Shown: positions 32,401 through 44,060, counted from the first letter of the stretch. The stretch is DNA of 64,000 nt from Eretmocerus hayati (GCA_029851415.1 CM056743.1:95020501-95084500); one strand, 5' to 3'. Notes: a model not told the origin generated them from the letters alone. A program made the numbers and translations.

Positions 32401-33313
32401 TGACACGGAGGAAAGATAAAAGCGCTTATCGAATGTTAGCTCCCAATACCCAACTATGGCAGTACATAGCTATATATAGTATACCCATTGTATACTAGAG
32501 AACGAAGGAGACACAGTGAGAGACCGATAGAAATAGTCGAGCTCTTTCCTCGAATCAACTGAGCCATATTTCGAATTTGACGAATGTCACTTTTGAACAA
32601 AATACCCAACTATGAACAATTATATTACGTATATTGTTTGTCTATTGTATAATTTATTAAGAACATTCAGGGTATTGTCCATACAAAAATGGACTTCTTA
32701 GGGAAAAATTTGTTAATCAAATTGAGGTATAGGACCTCATATGAATAACCATAGAATTGAGAAACATTGTTTATAAACAATCTATTTTTGATAATCCCTT
32801 CCAGACATTTCAATACTTCTATAATTTCGTAAAACATTTGCATTGAATAGAGGTATAGACCCTCATATATTCACACAATTAAGAAGATTAGTTGTTAATA
32901 ATTAATTGTTGATAATTAATAATTTTCAAAAATTTCATTTAACATAATTATGATTTTTAGAAATTCATCGGACATGTTTTCAACTTTCAAGCATAATCGT
33001 ATGCAAAAAAAATCAAATTTTGTGAGATTAGAAATGAGAGAATGAAAGTATTTAAATCTAAACGATTATAATGAGAGAGAGAGTTCGCGATAAGAATTCG
33101 TATCGCGACACACACGGACATTGACACTCTCGCTCTACCATGATTTTACACATACACACACATTCTAGCACGCGTTTGCTTGCGCAAACACTACTGCAAC
33201 ACATATGATTTTCCAAACCTTATGATTCGCAGGCCACTCAAGAGGCCACAGCTGATATATTGTAATGTAGGTCACCGCATTGGGGACGATGCGAGTCTCC
33301 GGCCAGGCACGCC
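29453..33313. other. Non-coding interior of the gypsy-like element
   Basis: AT-rich, no frame above about 85 codons and none with retroelement motifs on either strand. 30490-30744 is an open frame of 84 codons without recognisable content. From 31200 the text is uniformly A/T-rich with purine runs. A possible nested insertion cannot be excluded, since I see no boundaries. Confidence 0.5.
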
Positions 33314-33586
33314 TGTGACGTGGTGAGTCTCGAGCCTCCGGCCGGCGCCTTTCCCCATCACCTAACGATGCGACAGGTGCACCATCAGCGTTTCTGACGG
33401 ACAATCGCCCGTTTCCCCACCACCCATAGTCGCGGACGACGGGCCACGCCGGGGACAGACCGCTCTGACCACTCGAATAATTCACACACTCTCTCTCAAC
33501 CATCAATCATCTCTCGTACATAAAAGTCACTCTTCAACCCAATCTTTCGTGTTCATTCTGGAGACTGAACCCGTCACCCTGTTACA
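33314..33586 (+). repeat. 3' LTR of gypsy-like element
   Basis: 273 bp, same ends as 24113-24406 but shorter by the 21-bp indel and with many substitutions. Confidence 0.85.
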
Positions 33587-34241
33587 GGCATGTAGCGCGA
33601 AACAAACGGAGTATAAATCACAGTACAAATTTAGGATGATAATCTATAATTCTCTAGCAGTAGCGATGATGAAACTTCTCAAAATGGTAGATATAATTCG
33701 AGATCCTTTTTGCCGGGACTAAGCGGCCATCCGCGCGTGATTTAGGCACCGGACATCGATTAAGCACCCCAAGCGATGCAAGACGAATACACGTCGGGTG
33801 TTCAACACACAAGCCCGCCCGGGTCACAATAGAAAAACACACAATATTCAAATCATGGGAATGCACATGAAAGGGAAAATCGAGATATCACACAGATAGT
33901 AAAGTCTTGGAATCTCAGATTTCCAGGTTTACCGAACCAAAGTTTGGAAGAATTCTTTTTAATTAGAGTAAAAGAGCATCGGCGAAATGTGAAAGCAAGT
34001 TGAGCGAATTTGTTGAAATATAGAGGAGGATTTCAACATATTGATGCGTCACTATTTACACGCGAGTATTGAGAAAATTTTCAAAACAGGCCGGAGAGTT
34101 CGAAAAAAGCTTTCGAGGCAAGTAAGAATCAGAGTTCGATTCGAGATAAAAGAAGGACAACGGAAAGTCAAATCCATAGGAGCCTAAAAATTCAAGTCAA
34201 AATTCAAAAGATTCCCAAAAGTTAAATCAAGAGATCGAAAT
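33587..34241. other. No supported gene; leader-like sequence
   Basis: Purine-rich non-coding stretch between the 3' LTR and the ATG at 34242. It could be the leader of a second, incomplete element that shares the LTR at 33314, but no primer site is evident. Confidence 0.4.
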
Positions 34242-34433
34242 ATGTCTGTATCAGAAAAGGAGATAGTAAATTTTGCAACGGCAGAAGTAACAACAAGGTC
34301 AGATGTTGGAAAATTAATGACAGCTCAGATAGAGAAATTACGGGAAGAACTTATCACGAAACTTCTCGGTCAAAGCGCGAGTCAGGGTAAATACGCGCAG
34401 AATTTGAACAAAATAACGGACAAGGTCGGAAAA
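34242..34433 (+). pseudogene. Gag-like N-terminal fragment, cut by a foldback element
   Basis: True ATG. 64 codons starting MSVSEKEIVNFATAE, charged and probably helical (AQIEKLREELITKLL). The frame then runs into the terminal repeat of the inverted structure at 34434; everything after residue 64 is foreign. A plausible continuation, Asn/Gly/Arg-rich, is found on the other side of that structure from 37349. Assigned to a retroelement Gag by composition and context only. Confidence 0.45.
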
Positions 34434-37348
34434 CACGGTGCTCTTGAACCAACATTTATTGAAAGGTCTTCGCTCCTCCGAGATTCTTGCGGGATCTTTT
34501 TTAGCATGATTTCTGGATCATTTTCCAACAAGAATCAAAATATTTTGTCGAGCTGTTTTTTTGAAGTCAATTTTTGAAATTTTCGATCGATTGACTCATC
34601 TGAATCACATTCATTCGACAAGTTTCTCATGTGTAGAAGTTTCGGTCAATGATTCACTGTTAGGGCAAGAAAATCACGATGTTATTCATATTAATTCTCT
34701 GAATTCATTTTATATCGTCCTTCTATTCATTTATGATTCTTACATAGTTATGATCACAATCGAGCTTCATTATCTTTCTCAAACAGAGAGATTAAGTCAA
34801 GGAATCCTAAGGAGAACTAGAAGGAACAGATTATTGTTTCTCACACAATTCGTAGTTTCGTAGATACGAATATGTCTCACACGTGTCGAGAATTGTACGC
34901 ACAAACAGCATTCAATAGCTGTCCACCATAATTGGGATGGTTGCTCGATACTGGATAGCTAAATTACAACTGATACCTCCACGCATACTCGTGCTGTTTA
35001 CGATATTTCGCCAGATTCGAAAATTCACGGACTCGTATCTGTGTAACGTGACTTTGTTTACATCCGAAGCGCTCTCACACTCAACAGGCGAGATATTCCA
35101 CTTACATGCACGACAAGCAGTTTCTTATGATCACGATTGCCGATATGGGAATTTTCGCCTCAAAAGAAAAGTTTCAAACGTCGAGTTTCAGATTATCAAA
35201 AAGTCAAACACTAAGATACCGTCTCTGTTAGCCACCTAATCATTAATGCTACATTTGGAAGTAATTTCGACCACAACTGTTGAGCATTTGGTTGAATTTA
35301 TATGAGTCATTCTGGAGCAAGCTGGACAAAACCGTCACCAGGGGGGTCTGGGAAAAATCCGCAAAAATTTTTTTCCATTAGTACTATGTTGGAATAGTAC
35401 GAAAGAAATTTTTTCAGATGTTTTCGGCCCCCCCCCCCCCCTGTGAGCCCCAGGGCCCATGGAAGGGCCATTCTAGGCCCTTTTTTAGCCTATCCTAGGA
35501 AAATCATAGTTCCAACGCAATTCAATATTCTTCAACGTACTTGGGCGCATTTTTCTCGTCAAGACTAGTACTTTTGGAAAAAGAATTGTCCAAGGCCACT
35601 TAGTGAGCCTGACGACTTCTGCAAGCTAATTATTGAGAGCAAATTTTAGCGATTTTTGGGCATGTTTCAAAGCAATCTAGCTCCTACTAGACATGTGATA
35701 GTCGACTCCTGCAGGTAGTCATCTTGAAGGTCTTGAAAAAACCTACAATTTGACCACCTGCAGAAGTCGATTATCGTACTTTTTATAAGAGCTATAGCCG
35801 ATACAAGTTGAGCTATTTACGAAAAAGTCGAAAATTCAGGACTCGATTCCAAAAATATATCTTAATTTTTCTTCACCAAACTTGTGCGAGAATGTTCTTT
35901 CAGACATCTACTTTCAGTGAAAAAAATTTGGCGGAGGTTATTTTTTTTATTTTTTCAGACGAGCGTTACAAAATGCCGCATTCCGTGGTTTTAGCAAAAA
36001 TGGCATCTTCGACCACGGTCACATATGCTCCCATCTGGACTGATGTGCACCAATCTGTGTGAAAGTACTCCCCAAAGTACCCCCAAGTACGTGTAAGAAG
36101 TTGCGGGGACGAGCCTCTAGCCAGGAGCGAGCTGTAGGTTCTATTCACCGTGTCAAAAATAGGCATCATTTTGGCTATTCGAGCGTAAGCGACTGAGAGC
36201 ATGATTTTACTCGTTCTGGCTTACGAATGAGATAATGGGCTAGAATGAGGATCGGAACATATTTTTCCGGCTCAAAATGACCATCTGAACACAATTCCGA
36301 GGTCCCCGCCACTTCTTACACGAACATGGGGGTACTTTGGGGAGTACTTTCATACAGATTGATGCACATCAGTCCAGATGGAAGCATATGTGACCGTGGT
36401 CAAAGATGCCGTTTTTGCTAAAACCACGAAATGCGGCATTTTGTAACGCTCGTCAAAAAAAATAAGAGAAAATAACCTCCGCCAAATTTTTTTTACTGAA
36501 AGTAGATGTCTGAAAGAACATTTTCGCACAAGTTTGGTGAGAAAAATTAAGATATATTCTTGGAATCGAGTCCTGAATTTTCGACTTTTTTGTGAATAGC
36601 TCAACTTGTTTCGGCTAAAGCTCCTATAAAAAGTACGATAATCGACTTCTGCAGGTGGTCAAATTGTAGGTTTTTCCAAGACCTTGAAAATGACTACCTG
36701 CAGAAGTCGATCATCACATGTCTAGTAGGAGCTAGATCGCTTTGAAACATGCCCAAAAATCGCTAGAATTTGCTCTCAATAATTAGCTTGCAGAAGTCGT
36801 CAGGCTCACTAAGTGGCCTTGGACAATTCTTTTCTTCAAAAGTACTAGTCTTGACGAGAAAAATGCGCCCAAGTACATTGAAAAATATTGAATTGCGTTG
36901 GAACTATGATTTTCCTAGAAAAGGCTAAGGCAGGGCCTAGAATGGCCCTTTCATGGGCCCTGGGGCCCACAGGGGGGCCGAAAAAATCTGAAAAAAATGT
37001 TTTCGAACTATTTCAACATAGTACCAATGGAAACAATTTTTTGCGGATTTTTCCCAGACCCCCCTGGTGACGGTTTTGTCCAGCTTGCTCCAGAATGACT
37101 CATATATTTCAGATGTGATCTAGCGTTATCTTATAATTGTAACGTTGAACCTTGAGAAATTTGTCAAATGAATGTGATTTAGATGGGTCAATCGATCGAA
37201 AATTTCAAGAATTGAGTTAAAAAAAACAGCTCGACAAAATATTTTGATTCTTGTTGGAAAATGATCCAGAAATCATGCTGAGAAAGATCCCGCAAGAATC
37301 TCGGAGGAGCAAAGACCTTTCGATGAAAGTTGGTTCAAGAGCACCGTG
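34434..37348. mobile_element. 2.9-kb foldback element with very long inverted arms
   Basis: Tips read CACGGTGCTCTTGAACCAAC and its inverse. Outer arms 34434-34631 and 37157-37348 match well (GAGCTGTTTTTTT, TTCGATCGATTGAC). Inner arms 35295-36110 and 36300-37110 form an 810-bp inverted repeat at high but imperfect identity, with a 190-bp loop. The left arm has about 650 bp (34632-35294) with no partner, so it was replaced or gained an insertion. No transposase. No clear target duplication; it lies in a gag-like ORF. Confidence 0.82.
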
Positions 37349-37720
37349 AATAGGAATCAATATAGTGACCACGGGGATCGTGCAGATAGTAGGAATAATG
37401 AAGGTTACGGTGGGAATCGCCAACAACCAGATGCTCAACCACAGCCACCGCTTCAAAACTTCCAAAATGTTCCTGAACAGCAAAACTTTCAGTTACATGA
37501 ATTTCATGAATTCCTCACAATCAAAACCGAGATTATAACAATAATTTCAAGAAAAATTACAGTGTAAATCATCAGAAGAATAATTCTGGAGGAAATTATA
37601 TAGGTGATGGAGGGGGTGGTTATCAGGGACGCAATCGTGGTAGAAGTATGGTTCTCACTATAACGATGGGTACCAATAGTAACAACAACTCGAGTCACCC
37701 ACCACCGATCCGAAGTTAGA
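37349..37720 (+). pseudogene. Gag-like C-terminal fragment, Asn/Gly/Arg-rich
   Basis: Open frame from 37349 to 37564 beginning NRNQYSDHGDRADSRNN, Gln/Pro-rich, then a frame change near 37530 after which SGGNYIGDGGGGYQGRNRGR is encoded up to about 37680. Such N/G/R-rich tails are typical of nucleic-acid-binding Gag C-termini. It is the likely partner of 34242-34433. A further open stretch of about 75 codons lies at 37715-37949. Confidence 0.45.
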
Positions 37721-38266
37721 ATGCCTCGGGGAGTTCAGTGCAAATGCAAGAAACCGCGCGTGCGGCGAAAATACCAAGCAATGCGGAAGACGCAAAATGA
37801 GCTGCGTGAGTGAGACCATAGCGTTAGCTACGTCCAAATGGGTCTTGAAAACTCGCGAAGCCATTAAGTCACGATCTCAAGGAAATGCTAAGACTTCCAA
37901 GTTGACGCGAGTAGGATTTTCAAAGTTTCTTGTACGAGAAAACCGATAGATTACCCACGGTATTGAGTGAGTCATAGTATCGGGAGCCGCACGTTTCGTG
38001 ATAGGCAAAAAGGTATCGAGATATTGCAGGAAAAATGGTAGTGTGCGCCACCTTTCTAATTTTCTCCAGATGGAGAATTGGGGTAGGTAGCCGGGGAATT
38101 GATCTTTCCCTCGGGGAAAGTTGAGATTAGCACGAAGCTGTTGATTCTCAGCGAGCCATCGTTACTCGCAGATTTCATTCAGGGACATAAATTTATCCAT
38201 TCCTTAGGGGTGAACGCTTTACATGATAGTGACAAATACACATTCGCAGATCTTAAGGCTGGAATT
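37721..38266. other. No firm feature; possible eroded coding sequence
   Basis: Two stop-free stretches (37715-37949 and about 38134-38277, plus strand) suggest decayed coding DNA downstream of the gag-like fragment. No motif recognised. Confidence 0.35.
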
Positions 38267-38270
38267 CATA

Positions 38271-38395
38271 GTCGTTAATCCGAGGTCAGGATCGGCGGAT
38301 TTAGGGCACTGCAATCGCCATGGCAAGGCATTTAACATCCGGGTACAACGATCGCAGCGCTCTTAATCCGCCGATCCTGATCTCGGATTAACGAC
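38271..38395. mobile_element. 125-bp hairpin MITE with TA flanks
   Basis: GTCGTTAATCCGAGGTCAGG at 38271 is mirrored by CCTGATCTCGGATTAACGAC ending at 38395. The 33-bp arms differ at about one position. TA at 38269-38270 and 38396-38397 is the likely target duplication. No coding capacity. Confidence 0.82.
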
Positions 38396-38399
38396 TATG

Positions 38400-39298
38400 G
38401 ATCTGACGCTGAGGATTGAATAAAGTTTGCAGTTGAATTATTTTGGAGTGAATCAGTAAGCCAGTGGAAGTAAGGATGGAAATTTGATTGCGCGAATGAC
38501 GCGTCAAGTGCGAGTATTAGTCAGAAAAATTCAGAGTTGAACGTAGAATCAAATTTATTCTTATTCAAAATTGCACTTTGGATCTGGTCAGAGGGGATTA
38601 GGTTTGAAAAATATGAGAAATTTATCATAATTGAAGAGGTGGAAGAATTATATGATTGATAAACAAAATTAAATTTTGAGTGGCGAGTGTAGCTAGAGCA
38701 TCCATGACTCTCATAGAATGCCTTACAGATGGCGACGGAGAGCTCATGCATGTCTCTTGTTCACCCCTTCCCTCCCCCTACAATAATGAGGAATACTTCT
38801 ATTTTCATTCGGAGTTCGCTCTTGAAGTTCTCTCAGATGAGAGAGTTAATTAAATCATTGAGAGTAGATATACATGAAAGATTATGAGCTCAGTGGCTGT
38901 TCAGTAAAAATATTTTAGCGGTAGAACGCGTAGTAGATTGAGTATGTAAGCTCTCTGATTGTAGTGCCCGCGAAAGAAAACGATTGTTGTGCTAGATGCA
39001 TTCTCTAGAAAACTCTAGGATCAAGCGACGTAGTTTGCGTTCCGTTAGATTTCTAGAAAGAAGACGTCAAAAGAATGTACACTCGATATTATGTTGAAAA
39101 AAAGAAGACCAGATCCAAAAATTTACAAAGAAATGAATTTATGAGAGTGGAAAGCGGAATTAAAATATTTGGTGGGATGGTTGAACGTAAGGATACGTGA
39201 AAAGAATTAGAGCAGTCAAAATTTCGATCAATGAGAATCATTTGAATTCCAAAATGAGTTGATGAATGAAAATTCTTTTCTCGAAGAAAATGGCATGG
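38400..39298. other. No supported feature
   Basis: AT-rich with scattered short purine runs. No repeat or coding signal seen on either strand. Confidence 0.45.
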
Positions 39299-39532
39299 CC
39301 CTGGTAAAAATATTTGACTCTAATATTCGACTCGAATATTAGACTCAAGTATTAGACTCAGGATTTGGGTCCTTTATTCGAGTCGAATATTCGAGTCGAA
39401 TATTAGAGTCATTTTTTTGGGGAATTAAAATAAGCCACTCAGCCTTGTCAATAACTTTTCTCGATATTCCTAAGCCATTATATGGCCGGAAAATGAATGG
39501 AAAGAAGAAAAAAAAACCCATCATTGGGATTT

Positions 39533-39611
39533 CGGGTGCCGACACCGGGATTCGAACTCGCAACCTTTCGATTCTAAGTCCAACACTCTACGTCCGTGGC
39601 TAGCGAGACGG
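39533..39611 (-). other. tRNA-like (SINE-type) module, left half
   Basis: On the minus strand it reads CTAGCCACGGACGTAGAGTG, an A-box-like start, a TTGGACTTAGAATCGAA anticodon-arm-like part, then GAGTTCGAATCCCGG, a good B box. No matching acceptor stem and a mismatched T stem, so not a functional tRNA. Confidence 0.55.
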
Positions 39612-39822
39612 GATACGGGTATTGACCTAAAAGGCGTACTTGAACTGTAAGTCACCGCATGGAGAATATATAGCATCCTGCTGCTCATTCGCTCATTTCA
39701 CGATAATACATGTACTGTTGAAATGTTTCACAGTGAGTGACCCATTCGGAATAACGCTATATTCTTCATACGGCTGCCCACACTTGAAGTAAGCCTTTTA
39801 AGTACACAAGGATATCTCGTCT

Positions 39823-39894
39823 CGCTGGCTACGGACGTAGAGGGTTGGACTTTGGACCGAAAGGTTGTGAGTTCAAACCCCGGTGTCGGCACCC
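39823..39894 (+). other. tRNA-like (SINE-type) module, right half
   Basis: Plus-strand counterpart of the left module with GGCTACGGACGTAGAGGG and GAGTTCAAACCCCGG. It has more changes than the left copy. An internal RNA polymerase III promoter is possible; a mature tRNA is not. Confidence 0.55.
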
Positions 39895-40283
39895 GATATG
39901 TCATGTTTTAATTTTTTTTTATTTTTTCCATTCATTTTCCGTCCATATAATGGCTCAAAAATATCGAGAAAAGTTATTAATAAGGCTGAGTCGGTTCCTT
40001 TAATTCCCCGAAAATTGACTCTAATATTCGACTCGAATATTCGACTCGAAAAAGGACCCAAATCCTGAGTCTAATACTTGAGTCTAATATTCGAGTCGAA
40101 TATTAGAGTCAAATATTTTTACCAGGGGGATCAGGAATTGAAGTTTCGTTTTTATAGGGGAATTCATATATGAATGAATCATTATTCCGAAGGCGCTCAT
40201 CTCAATAGCGTAATAATTCGTGGAATAATTTTTTTCTGGTGGTAAGCGAGCTCGATTGGAGCAGTGAGTCGCGATATCGAACA

Positions 40284-40930
40284 TGGGCAAATCTCAGGAA
40301 CTATGCGATTTTGACTTTGAAATTTCGAGAATTCCCAGAATGGTAGCACATCTCACATTAACTTTCGTTCGGTCCAAGTAATACTGAAACAATGATGATT
40401 TACTTACGTAAATCATTTTGGAGCTCCGCCGTGGATTTGTGAGGGAGTAGAAGATTTCCCCATGTATTTGGATGGGACCCTCATATCTCCGTAATTCTAA
40501 TTGGCTCATTGGTCTGTGAATACATGGCATCATCGGTGTTGGAATAGAGGGAGGGAGACAAGTTTAATAGTTTACAGTGTCTTCTGAAGGTCTGTGGTAC
40601 AAAATGAAGATGTGCCACAGCCACCAAAACGCTCATTTTCGTCATTTGTCAATCCTCCCTAGCCTCGCTTCATGACCTAGATGGGGCTGTAGTAGGGGCG
40701 ATTCTCATAGTCATTTCTCGGAGTACAGATATCAGTTTACACGTGGTATCAATCCCAACGAAATCGGAATTTCCGTGTGCTACCCGAAAAACGATTTTTT
40801 CGACCCCATTTACGCAAAAATAACTTTTCTCATTTCAAGCCGCATCATCGTGCGGAATCGAGCACACTATCGCTCTCGGGCTAGATTTGTAGGTTTTTGG
40901 ATGTAGAATAAGATGTGGTTCCTACAGATA
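40284..40930 (-). mobile_element. Truncated second copy of the BEL-leader MITE family
   Basis: Reverse complement of about 5800-6453 at high identity, including tip TGGGCAAATCTCAGGAACTA and the block with GGAGCTCCGCCGTGGATTTG. The distal end is missing: similarity stops near 40930 and no second tip is found. It establishes the element as a dispersed family. Confidence 0.8.
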
Positions 40931-41340
40931 CAGTAATTTTTCTTCATCGACTCTTTTTGATCAAAATCTTCATAGCAGGACGTTTTTTTCTCGCTATTCA
41001 CTATTTCACAGCAAGATGTTGAACAGACACAAAATAATGCATCAAATAAGTATATCTTCTTGAGTAGATCACTTGCTGCCTGCATGGCATTGTTAGGTGA
41101 ATTCAACCTCAAGATTCTGGAGTTTTCATTCAGAATTTGGCCAGGGAAATACATCAAGTGACAATACAAAGATCACTCTTTGTGTGCATTGTTAGAAAGT
41201 ACATTTTGTGGCGTAATTTTGGGTGAAATTTGAATCAGCGAAATTCATCCTATGAGGATGAATTTTCTCATTCGTTCGACTTTCTGGTACAAGATTTTTT
41301 TCAAAGTTCATAGATAACCGAAACCGTCTCATGCCCCAAA
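40931..41340. other. No supported feature
   Basis: A minus-strand open frame of 100 codons spans 40867-41169 across the edge of the repeat; it has no recognisable motif. Nothing else seen. Confidence 0.4.
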
Positions 41341-41342
41341 AT

Positions 41343-42012
41343 ACAGTAAAGTTTCGTTTAGACGAAGCTACGATAAAACGAAATCCTCGATTGCACGAAG
41401 TAGCCCACATGACGTCATCGTGCGATCACAAAGAGCCTTTTCTCCCAAATTTTTTTTGCGCCCGACAATCATCATGCCTTTCTTCCGTACTCCTTTTTCG
41501 TCCGATACTTGTCGATAAACGCATCTCCACTCTCTCTGCGTAACTCAGAGAGTAAGCGTACTGCCTGCGAATATAAATTTGACATCCGCCATGGTCAAGA
41601 CTCGAAATGTTTACGATTGTTTCTATGTGTCAGTCATATTTGTCGCAAACCCTTATTCAATACTCTTGCAGAAGAACCTTCTTCTCCAATATTCGGAAAG
41701 ATCTCGCCAAGAGCAGTAGAGGTCTTTCTTGGGCTTCGATTTTTTTCGGAGTGCGCGTGATTGCCTACTTGCATAGAAATATCGCATATGATTGTTTATT
41801 ACAACACGTGTAAAGAAACGAATGAAATTTGTATCTGCATAATACATCATGATCATTTAGATATTCGAGCATTCTGAGATCCTTTGGTATGGCATCACTC
41901 ATCAAACAGGAGAATTATGTTGGTATCAGGGAGGAAACTCCATAACACGAATTCCTTGTTAACATGAAATTCTATCCGTCCCGCATGGCTTCGTATTAAC
42001 GCGACTTTACTG
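41343..42012. mobile_element. 0.67-kb pogo/Tigger-like MITE
   Basis: Starts CAGTAAAGTTTCGTTTAGAC and ends TATTAACGCGACTTTACTG; tips match at about 22 of 26 positions including flanking TA (41341-41342 and 42013-42014). CAGT...ACTG ends with a TA duplication fit the pogo/Tigger branch of Tc1/mariner. No transposase frame; the interior has only short frames. Confidence 0.72.
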
Positions 42013-42014
42013 TA

Positions 42015-43474
42015 TAAACAAATAGAAATTGGTCTACACAATTTTCTATGTACTTTTTAGGGAGAATCTACCTCTGCTTAATTTTTTGGTTCAAATGCAA
42101 TTCTCAAGCGCAATAAACTACGCAAGTCCTGATAGAACATGACGTCATTTGGAATCGACGGCGTCTCTTGGGTTTAAGGACATCCCAAGATAGCACTCTA
42201 AATTCTCCTATTTCAGTGTAAATAAAAAACTTGTGTGATATTGATATTTCGATTGGAAGTGTATGGAATGAGATGAAAGTTATAAACGAGCTTGGCAAAC
42301 TGTGCTTTTATGAAACAAGTTAATTCCTGAAGATCGGGGCTGGAATGAATCATCTATTCATCTACTAAAAAAATCGTGGTTATCTTTCTCGAAAGTTTAT
42401 CTGATGATGAAATCAAATTTCGATTATATCAAGGCTATAGATGAAAACGTTTAGCCGAGGAATCAATTCTCGTGGGTACTCAAAAGAGTAACGAATATTG
42501 GTGACAAGTATGTACATTCAGTTTCAAACTAATTAGTACTCGGTATGTTCAGAAGAACCGAAACTTTGTTTTCCAAAACCTTTGAAACTCAGATTTTTTA
42601 TTCAGTGAAGGCGCGGGTATATGAACTCGATTAAATTCAGTTCTCGAGAGAAATTCAAACTCATCGAAACAATGACTCTCTACGAGCCATAACACATGAA
42701 TGTGTGCGGTGGAAAAATTTGTTTTGCGAGTTTCGTGGGAATTTACTATATCCATAGATGTCGTTCCATATACGAAGTTGGTCTGTTATTCACGATCAAA
42801 CTATAAGCAAAGTATTGAAGATTTAAATGATGACGATAGAGCAGCTAACTGTTGAAATGAGTGAAAACTTAGGAGAAAAGATGAGTTACACTATGTTCTT
42901 TTGGGTGAAATGTTCAGATGAAAATCATACCTTGTATGAGAAAAGTCACGTATTTGGTTGTATGAGATATAGAACTTTTTCTTCAAATGAAATCCACAAT
43001 ACTATCTGCTTAGATTGGTACTATGTAAAAGAGGAAATTTTACGATATCTATGAAGATTATCAATTCACATATGAGGTATGATGTTCATAGATTATTGAT
43101 GAAGAATAGAACGCACTAGAGCAATGACTAACCACAATTATGAATTCATCTTCTGGATTATCCAATAAGAATAGCAGCCGATCAAAATTTCTCATATATT
43201 CCGTACATACAACAAAATATGGTGTAGATGACGAGTTGCGCCTTTGAATTCATATCACATATTCAATGTTGTAGTATAGTGAAATTATATGATTATGATG
43301 ATTATGTCATTTATTTGGATGGAGATGGATACTCACAATAAGAATGATAATTTTCCCGATTTATCTCAATCTTTGATGTTTATCGAAATTGAAATAACAT
43401 TAAGAGAAATATGCATCGAAATTGTATACAGAAATATATGATTCAAAACAAACAAGCAGGAAAACACTGACAAC
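42015..43474. other. No supported feature
   Basis: AT-rich. One 75-codon plus-strand frame from ATG 42827 to 43054 (starts MMTIEQLTVEMSENLGEK) has an ordinary amino-acid mix but no motif and no context, so I do not call it a gene. Confidence 0.4.
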
Positions 43475-43477
43475 TGA

Positions 43478-43806
43478 CAAGGGGAGGTCCAACCTTGCGG
43501 AACACGGATTCTTATGAAACTCTAGGAATCATCTTTTCCCGGTGAGAAATGAAGGTATCTCCAAGGGTTTAATCACATGGGCCTGCTACTCTGAGATACA
43601 GATATGGAGATTAACATTGCCAACATAGGCCCACGTTGAGAAGTCGCATATATAGATATACTAATAATGCTAATCGCTGTAGCTGTATCTCGGAATAGGA
43701 GACCCATGGGATCAAATCCTTAGAGATACCTTCATTTTGCATCAGAACAAGATGATTCCTAGAGTTTCTTAAGGATCCATGTTCCGCAAGGTTGGACCTT
43801 CCCTTG
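43478..43806. mobile_element. 329-bp palindromic MITE with TGA flanks
   Basis: Tips CAAGGGGAGGTCCAACCTTG and inverse (CAAGGTTGGACCTTCCCTTG). Arms of about 75 bp continue through GGAATCATCTT/AAGATGATTCC and on, more weakly, to ATGGGCCT/GGAGACCCATGG. TGA at 43475-43477 and 43807-43809 is a likely 3-bp duplication, as used by PIF/Harbinger-type or CACTA-type elements. Confidence 0.78.
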
Positions 43807-44013
43807 TGAGTTCAGGTTAGATGTAGAAGTGAAGTTGTAGAAAATCAATATATTGATTTTTCCGTGGTGTTGAATATTAACACTGAGATTGGAAGGATGG
43901 GCTCAAAGATATACGGTGCGGGGAAGGAAATTGAAGGTGGATAAGAATTCAGTATTGTAAATTATTTGTATTAGATTAATTAAACAAAACTTTGATGTGT
44001 TAAGGAAGGTAAT

Positions 44014-44057
44014 GTGGGGGTTGGCGAGCGGAGCGAGCAGGGGAGCTTGCCCCCCTA
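44014..44057 (+). mobile_element. Possible Helitron 3' terminus
   Basis: GGCGAGCGGAGCGAGCAGGGG then AGCTTGCCCCCCTAGT. A GC-rich hairpin (GGGG-AGCT-TGCCCC) followed within bases by CTAG and T is the classic end of a rolling-circle Helitron, inserted between A and T. No 5' TC end or Rep/helicase ORF is identified here, so extent is unknown. Confidence 0.4.
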
Positions 44058-44059
44058 GT

Positions 44060-44060
44060 G

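Larger units (their letters stand above)
24113..33586 (+). mobile_element. Old LTR element, Ty3/gypsy-like gag and protease, no RT found
   Basis: Direct LTRs of 294 bp (24113-24406) and 273 bp (33314-33586), both starting TGTGACGTGGTGAGTC and ending in CA, with many substitutions and a 21-bp indel, hence old. Flanking tetramers GGCG and GGCA may be a decayed 4-bp duplication. The interior carries a gag and protease open frame, eroded by stops, up to 29452 and then about 3.9 kb without coding signal. No reverse transcriptase, RNase H or integrase motif was found on either strand. A purine tract before the 3' LTR is not evident. Confidence 0.72.
39299..40127. mobile_element. 829-bp inverted dimer carrying two tRNA-like modules
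   Basis: Tips CCCTGGTAAAAATATTTGAC and inverse. The arms match over the terminal GACTCTAATATTCGACTCG blocks, an AT-rich stretch, and a tRNA-like segment in each half, and weaker inverted similarity reaches the centre (AAAAGGCGTACTTGAAC against CACTTGAAGTAAGCCTTTT). So the whole is one large imperfect palindrome. Both tRNA-like modules point outward from the centre. It resembles two head-to-head copies of a tRNA-derived SINE-like unit, or a foldback element that captured one. Confidence 0.75.

Noticed and set aside
29453..33313. Hidden reverse transcriptase or integrase of the gypsy-like element
   Set aside because: I looked for YxDD, RNase H and DDE patterns in the longer open frames on both strands and found none.
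34242..34577. 111-codon complete gene
   Set aside because: Only the first 64 codons are native; the rest reads through the foldback terminal repeat that recurs inverted at 37157-37348.
39533..39894. Two functional tRNA genes
   Set aside because: B box is good but acceptor and T stems do not pair, so these are tRNA-derived modules.
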